Assembly: GCA_964405375.1 (NCBI GenBank)
Contig: CAYONQ010000052.1
Coordinates: forward strand, 1 to 19,485
DNA length: 19,485 bases
DNA from: CAYONQ01 sp964405375
GTDB taxonomy: Bacteria; Planctomycetota; Phycisphaerae; Sedimentisphaerales; Anaerobacaceae
Direction of reading: 5' to 3'
Positions 14,483 to 19,485 of this stretch are shown piece after piece; positions within the stretch are counted from its first letter, which is position 1; each line of letters begins with the position of its first letter. A program made the position numbers and the translations under genes. Under the pieces are notes generated by a model that searched no databases, was not told where the DNA came from, and saw nothing but the letters and a program-made list of their open reading frames with translations.

Positions 14483-17400
14483 ATGACCAAGCAAAGAGTA
14501 ACATTCGTTTTACTTTTTGTGCTTTTATTTATAACGGCGAATGTATCCGCGTATGATAATAAATTAAGAGATGACTTCCAAAATCCTCCGCGGGAATATT
14601 CTCTCTTTCCCTTCTGGGCGTGGAATGACACCCTCGAAGAAGAAAAGCTTAAATGGCAGATTGACCAAATGGTAGAGAAGGGTGTTTACGGGGCGTTTAT
14701 ACATGCGAGGGTGGGTATCAATAAGGGTGAAACGCCGTATTTCTCACCCGGCTGGTGGGAGGCGGTTGATACGGCGGTTACTTACGGAAAGAAAGTTGGG
14801 TTTTATCCCTGGCTTTATGATGAGGATAAATGGCCCAGCGGCAGTGCAGGCGGCAGAACGGCGGCCGTTAATCCTGAAGAATTTACACAAAAGGGTCTAA
14901 AGTACTCCAAAATGGAGATAGAAGGGCCACAGAATATAAACCTGCCTTTAGTTGATAATTTAGTCGGGATAATAGCAGCTAAACTTGTTTCGGAGGGTGT
15001 TATTGAGCCGGGGTCTCTGATAGACATTACCAACTTTTCGGGCAAGCAATGGTATGTGCCTGAGGGCAGATGGCTGATTATCAGCTTCCGGCAGATAAAG
15101 GAAGAGATAATTGACTATGCAAGGGCAATTGATTATCTGGACAAAGAAGCAGTTGCTGCTTTTATAAAAATAACTCACGAAGAATATTACCGCAGGTACG
15201 GCGAGCATTTCGGCGATTTAATACGTGGGATTTTCTTCGATGAAATCTCGGCCAAACTGCCGGGAGCGGATTTTGCCTGGACGGATGATTTTCTGGAAAA
15301 GTTCGAAGAAATAAAGGGCTATGACTTAAAGAAATATCTGCCGCTGCTGGTTTATGATGGGGGCGAGAAAACGCCAAAGATAAGGTGTGACTATTATGAT
15401 GTGTTTACATCGTTATATACCGATGCGTGGTTCAAGCAGATTGCGGACTGGTGCGGTGAGCATAACATCTCTTTAATGGGCCATACATACGAGGATATTT
15501 TCAGTTATGTAACCCAGGGTGATTACTTCAGAACGCTGGGGCAGTTACAGATGCCGCTGACGGATAACGAGAGTTTCCGATATTCGTTCCCGAGGTATAT
15601 CGAGTGGTACAAACCCAAGCAGTTAACTTCGATTGCGAGCTTGAATGACAGGAAGTATGCCGCTGTCGAGGCCTTAGGCGGCAGCGGATGGGCCTATACG
15701 CTCGATGAGCTTCGCTATGGGATTTCGATGCTTGGTGTTCACGGATTGAATTTTATGGTGCTTCACGGTCTGTTTTATACTACTGATACTCCCTGGGCGG
15801 CGATGGACTTTCCGCCGAGTTGGTTTTATCAGAACCCGTACTGGAAATATTTCGGCCAGGCGGCCAAATTTGCCCAGAGGGTTTTGTATATGGGCAGCCG
15901 GGGCAGACACGTTTGCGATACCGCTATATTGTTTCCAATCACGAGCCAGTGGGCATCGCCGCGGCGTGAAGGCGGCGGCCTCGGTAAGAAGTACACCATT
16001 GACGAATTCGACGATATACTTTCGTTCCAGTATTATAACGTTCAGGAACTGCTGCTGGCCAACCAGATTGATTACGAGATTATCGACCCCGCATCGCTTT
16101 TAAAATCAGATGTGTCAGCCGGTAAAATTAAGATTGCGCAGCAGGCATACTCAGTGCTGATTCTGCCGCCGTTGACTGTGGTAAAAAGAGATGTTCTTGA
16201 AAAGATAAAGAGTTTCTATGAAAACGGCGGAACAGTCATCGCTCTTAATACCCTCCCAGTTTCTTCGATGGAACAAGGCAGAAGGGACCCGGTTGTTATA
16301 AATGCCGTTAATGACATTTTTGGTTTTAACCCGTTTTTTTTGCGTTCGGGATATTTCGAAACCAACAAGACATATACGAGAAGGTTTGTTAAGAACGTAA
16401 GCGCGAAAAACGGAACTGCTTATTTTACAAAGAAGCTGGCCGATGTGCCGGAGATGGTCGAAGCAGCCGCGGGCAGGGATATTATTATCAGGCGGGGCGA
16501 CCCTGTCGAATTTCATTTTCTGCACAGGGTCGTGGGCGACTGCGATATTTACTATTTTATGAACGGTCAGAAAGTGGCGAGAGAGTTGACGGTAAGTTTC
16601 CGCTGTGCCGGCACGGCGGAGAAATGGGACCCCGAAACAGGTCAAATAGAAAGGATATACGCCCACAAGGCCGGGGATGGCAGAACCGAAGCAACTCTTT
16701 CATTCAAACCCTGGGAAAGCTATTACGTTGTGTTTGATAAGAGTCGGATGGTGGGGCAAGGGCCACCCTACACTAATAAATGGGCAAGAGAAAAGTCGCT
16801 GCCGGAAATCAATTTGGACGGCCAATGGGATTTCATCCCTGTCGGAAAAATCCTCGATTACAAGTGGCAGTCAACCGTGAAAAATTCGCAGATAAAGCTG
16901 CCCGTAATGGACTTTTACCCGGAAAGGGTCGCTGACTCCGTGACGATGAAAGACCTGCTGGGGGACGATTGTGAGGATGTTTATTGGAAACAGGTAAAAA
17001 TTAAAGACAGCAGAAATACAACTACCGGATGCGGGCGTTATCTGAGCTGCTGGGACGGCTGGTGGATAACATATACCGACTTTAAGCCCCATTGGGGAAC
17101 GGTCGGCGGAAGGCAGATTAAGTTCAGGAAAAAAATCACCATTGATGATGCGATAAAAGGTGCGGCGCTGAATATAACTGCTGATAAGAAATATAAATTG
17201 TATATCAATAACAAGATTATCGGAGAAGATGACGATTGGGGAAATGCTGAAATATACGAAATAGCAAAATATTTGAAAACGGGAGAGAATCTCTTTGAGA
17301 TTTCTGTAAAGGATGCAGGCGGTCTGCTTCTGCAAGCTGATATTGTATTAGAAAATGGCAGGGATATTAAATTGGTCTCCGACGGGACGTGGGAAGTTTC

Positions 17401-18175
17401 CAACGAGGGTGGTATCTGGGGAAAGGCCTTTGAATATGTAAATCCGCCTTTAGGGCCATGGGGCAATATCGAATTGAAAAAGCAACCGTTATCGTTTCCT
17501 GTTGATGTGTGGTATCGGCAGGAGCTGCCGGCTGGTGCGGTTGGAATGACTGCTCCTTTAATAAAAGGTGATTTCCAGATATTTGTTAACGGCAGGACAG
17601 TTGAATCTGTGCGCGGCCAAGAGCGAATAGTTTTTAAGAAGCTGTTGAATAGTAAGAAAAATATCCTTCTTGTCAAAGTTAATGTCAAAGACTATTCGGA
17701 AGGAATTATTGAACCAATCTCGGTTATATGTGAACCGGCGAAGGTTGAGCTTGATTTATGGGAGGACTACGGCCTGGACTGGTATTCCGGCAGGTGCGTG
17801 TATTCCAAGGAGTTTGTGGTTGCTGATGAGTATCTTGCCGGTGATACTAAACTTGTTTTGGACCTTGGTCAGGTAAACTATTTTGTGGAGGTTTGGGTGA
17901 ATGATAAGCTCGTTGGTTATAAAATATGGCCTCCTTATGAGTTTGAGATACAGGATTTTGTCAAGCCGGGCGGTAATAGTATTAGTCTTGTTGTCGCTAA
18001 TTTGATTACCAATGAGATGATGTGGAATCTTTTTGACGAATCGCTAACAGTTCCTCGTGCCCGCTGGGTTCAGGATTTAGGTATATTAAGAGAGCCGGAA
18101 AAACTTGCTTCCGGCGTTGTGGGGCCTGTTAAGATTGTGCCGTTTAAGGTTAGAAAAATCGAAATTCAAATGTAA
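14483..18175 (+). CDS. Secreted GH106-like alpha-L-rhamnosidase
   Basis: The product has 1230 residues. The ATG at 14483 is preferred over an in-frame TTG at 14477; the upstream AGGGA is about ten bases away. A signal peptide occupies residues 1-23 (VSA). The barrel region carries family-typical motifs: PFWAWN (43-48), YDEDKWPSGSAGG (112-124), FFDEIS (251-256) and AAVEALGGSGW (393-403); Glu254 and Glu396 are candidate catalytic acids. The C-terminal half has two jelly-roll sugar-binding regions, at about 876-946 (resembling the rhamnosidase N-terminal-domain fold) and about 1095-1185 (GH2-like: LDLGQVNYFVEVWVNDK). GH106 enzymes remove terminal alpha-L-rhamnose, for example from rhamnogalacturonans. 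That specificity is inferred from the family. The gene is followed after 21 bases by the second PL22-like gene. Confidence 0.82.
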   Translation: MTKQRVTFVLLFVLLFITANVSAYDNKLRDDFQNPPREYSLFPFWAWNDTLEEEKLKWQIDQMVEKGVYGAFIHARVGINKGETPYFSPGWWEAVDTAVTYGKKVGFYPWLYDEDKWPSGSAGGRTAAVNPEEFTQKGLKYSKMEIEGPQNINLPLVDNLVGIIAAKLVSEGVIEPGSLIDITNFSGKQWYVPEGRWLIISFRQIKEEIIDYARAIDYLDKEAVAAFIKITHEEYYRRYGEHFGDLIRGIFFDEISAKLPGADFAWTDDFLEKFEEIKGYDLKKYLPLLVYDGGEKTPKIRCDYYDVFTSLYTDAWFKQIADWCGEHNISLMGHTYEDIFSYVTQGDYFRTLGQLQMPLTDNESFRYSFPRYIEWYKPKQLTSIASLNDRKYAAVEALGGSGWAYTLDELRYGISMLGVHGLNFMVLHGLFYTTDTPWAAMDFPPSWFYQNPYWKYFGQAAKFAQRVLYMGSRGRHVCDTAILFPITSQWASPRREGGGLGKKYTIDEFDDILSFQYYNVQELLLANQIDYEIIDPASLLKSDVSAGKIKIAQQAYSVLILPPLTVVKRDVLEKIKSFYENGGTVIALNTLPVSSMEQGRRDPVVINAVNDIFGFNPFFLRSGYFETNKTYTRRFVKNVSAKNGTAYFTKKLADVPEMVEAAAGRDIIIRRGDPVEFHFLHRVVGDCDIYYFMNGQKVARELTVSFRCAGTAEKWDPETGQIERIYAHKAGDGRTEATLSFKPWESYYVVFDKSRMVGQGPPYTNKWAREKSLPEINLDGQWDFIPVGKILDYKWQSTVKNSQIKLPVMDFYPERVADSVTMKDLLGDDCEDVYWKQVKIKDSRNTTTGCGRYLSCWDGWWITYTDFKPHWGTVGGRQIKFRKKITIDDAIKGAALNITADKKYKLYINNKIIGEDDDWGNAEIYEIAKYLKTGENLFEISVKDAGGLLLQADIVLENGRDIKLVSDGTWEVSNEGGIWGKAFEYVNPPLGPWGNIELKKQPLSFPVDVWYRQELPAGAVGMTAPLIKGDFQIFVNGRTVESVRGQERIVFKKLLNSKKNILLVKVNVKDYSEGIIEPISVICEPAKVELDLWEDYGLDWYSGRCVYSKEFVVADEYLAGDTKLVLDLGQVNYFVEVWVNDKLVGYKIWPPYEFEIQDFVKPGGNSISLVVANLITNEMMWNLFDESLTVPRARWVQDLGILREPEKLASGVVGPVKIVPFKVRKIEIQM

Positions 18176-18196
18176 AAGGATAAAAGGAGAAGTATT

Positions 18197-19396
18197 ATGA
18201 AAATGACACGTAGAGATTTTATTAAGAAGACATCGGCAACCGTTTTTGCAAGTACCTGCGTGGGTGCTCCGACTGTATTGTCAAATGAGAGGAAATTCGG
18301 CAAGAAGGGCCAGGTTTATCCCGACCAGAGGAGAAAATACAGGGACTCGAAAAGCGGCCATATCGTCTGGCAGATGACGGATACGCCCGGCTGTATTACT
18401 CATGCGCAGTACTTTACACAGGTGGGGACAACGCCGGACGGCGAGTGGCTCTTCTATGGGTCCGACCGGGGCTGTGAGAAGGGCCAGCTTAATATCTTTA
18501 AGATGAATCTTAAAACGGGCGAGAGCATACAGCTTACAGAGTCAAATAAGAACGTATTTCCCCGCTGGTCTCATCCGTCCCCCGACGGCAAAGAGATTTA
18601 CTATATTGAGAACTTCAATCACTTCAAGGCGGTTAATGTCGAGACGTATGAGGAGCGCAGCTTGTGCGTTATTGAAAATTGCACCAGGCCACATCAAATC
18701 GGCGTTAGCCCAGATAATCGCTGCATAGTTAACGGCGTCTTCCTTGAAAAAAAGAGTGAAGGCGCTTTTCTCACAGAGCCGTTTGGTTTTCTCGTTCGCA
18801 GTGCCATCGTGATGATAGATACCAAAACCGGCGAGGTTCGCAGATTTCTTGACGGCAATACCCCTCGAACCCACGTTCAACACTGTCCGACTGATGCCAA
18901 TGTGCTTGTTTATTGTTCCGGAGGCCCCTGGTGGTACGTGCAGCGGATGTGGCTTATTAATGCGGACGGGACGAATAATCGGCCTATATTTGCCCAGACG
19001 CATTTCGAGGGTGCGGGGCACGAGTTCTGGAGCGAGGACGGAAAGACGATTTATGTTACGTGCAACGGCGGACGACAGCCACAGGGACTCTGGGCGGTTG
19101 ATGCCGATGGCAGCAATGAGCGATGTGTGCTTGCCGGCGCCTGCGTCGGCCACGGTACGGCCAATCCCCAGGAGGACAGATTCGTTATAGATGATATGTA
19201 CTTTGATTGCGCGACGGGAATGTGGATGTCGAAGAAGGGCTCGATAGAGGCGAAGCTGCTTTGTCAGACCGGTGTGAACTGGCACGGCAAACGACAGGAG
19301 TTCCATCCGCATGCACGGTTTCTGCCTGACGGCAAGCGGGTTGCTTTCAGCAGCGAAATGAACAGCTCGGGCGAGGTCTATATTGTTGAGGTATAG
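18197..19396 (+). CDS. Oligogalacturonate-lyase-like (PL22) beta-propeller, copy 2, Tat-exported
   Basis: This 399-residue protein is similar along its length to the product at 13143 (roughly 70% identical by eye). The N-terminus MKMTRRDFIKK followed by a short hydrophobic stretch is a twin-arginine export signal, so the folded, metal-loaded protein is probably exported. Motifs include THVQ (His226), GPWWYVQRMWLINADG, AGHEFW (His275) and the C-terminal Gln367, His370, His372 (QEFHPH). The last three have the Gln-x-x-His-x-His spacing I recall for the manganese ligands of Yersinia oligogalacturonate lyase, with His275 as the likely fourth ligand. AAGGAG (18184-18189) is seven bases before the ATG. 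It is the last gene of the rightward cluster. No terminator is visible after its stop; only 36 bases separate it from a leftward tRNA gene. Confidence 0.87.
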   Translation: MKMTRRDFIKKTSATVFASTCVGAPTVLSNERKFGKKGQVYPDQRRKYRDSKSGHIVWQMTDTPGCITHAQYFTQVGTTPDGEWLFYGSDRGCEKGQLNIFKMNLKTGESIQLTESNKNVFPRWSHPSPDGKEIYYIENFNHFKAVNVETYEERSLCVIENCTRPHQIGVSPDNRCIVNGVFLEKKSEGAFLTEPFGFLVRSAIVMIDTKTGEVRRFLDGNTPRTHVQHCPTDANVLVYCSGGPWWYVQRMWLINADGTNNRPIFAQTHFEGAGHEFWSEDGKTIYVTCNGGRQPQGLWAVDADGSNERCVLAGACVGHGTANPQEDRFVIDDMYFDCATGMWMSKKGSIEAKLLCQTGVNWHGKRQEFHPHARFLPDGKRVAFSSEMNSSGEVYIVEV

Positions 19397-19432
19397 ACAA
19401 ATTTCGGTGAGCATTCAACCATAGCGTGCAAC

Positions 19433-19485
19433 CGCGCCCGGCAGGACTCGAACCTGCAACCTTCGGATTCGAAGTCCGCGACTCT
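19433..19485 (-). tRNA. tRNA-Arg(TCG), 3' part, cut by the window edge
   Basis: On the minus strand the sequence reads through an anticodon loop CTTCGAA (anticodon TCG, codon CGA), a T-arm GCAGG-TTCGAGT-CCTGC and a 3' acceptor strand CGGGCGC with discriminator G at 19433. CCA is not encoded. The 5' acceptor strand and D-arm lie beyond the window. It converges on the PL22-like gene. Confidence 0.9.

Noticed and set aside
18542..19414. A 290-codon minus-strand frame antisense to PL22-like copy 2
   Set aside because: A similar antisense frame exists opposite copy 1 (13587-14078), as expected from the shared coding sequence. The sense product has clear family motifs.

Overview
The window most likely comes from a member of the Planctomycetota, probably class Phycisphaerae. 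This is inferred from protein style: a dockerin-like double EF-hand directly after a signal peptide, a LamG module, and tandem Fn3-like repeats ending in YYWRIDE are typical of secreted Planctomycete carbohydrate enzymes. No rRNA or other phylogenetic marker is present to prove it.

Positions 1-5100 are mixed housekeeping and small secreted genes. They hold the 3' end of a glycine-zipper protein (+), a convergent glycine-zipper lipoprotein (-), dapB of lysine and peptidoglycan synthesis (+), a leftward pair made of a GH43-like five-bladed-propeller glycosidase and an unrecognised lipoprotein, and a CPBP-family intramembrane protease (-). murA (+, 5106-6374) diverges from the protease gene.

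Positions 6375-19396 form a rightward carbohydrate-degradation block. After a ~600-base non-coding stretch with a near-consensus promoter comes a 1311-residue modular enzyme (signal peptide, dockerin-like, LamG, three Fn3-like repeats, heparinase II/III-type lyase). An intrinsic terminator follows. Then come four genes that could share a transcript: a stripped-down paralogue of the same lyase, an oligogalacturonate-lyase-like (PL22) propeller without an export signal, a 1230-residue GH106-like alpha-L-rhamnosidase, and a second PL22-like propeller with a Tat signal. Together they suggest cleavage of a uronic-acid and rhamnose-containing polysaccharide by beta-elimination plus rhamnose removal. 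No SusC/SusD-like transporter pair, sulfatase or regulator is present in the window. The window closes with the 3' part of a leftward tRNA-Arg(TCG).

The least explained signal is a repeat family. Four elements of 102-157 bp (at 231, 1764, 6378 and 14336) each begin 0-8 bases after the stop codon of a rightward gene. Each carries three copies of an arm based on CTCAAACTGACC. Arm 1 can pair with arm 2 as a local hairpin or with arm 3 at the far end, so two mutually exclusive folds are possible. A second notable point is the PL22-like pair: the copy that lacks the Tat signal also lacks two of the residues expected to bind the active-site metal.
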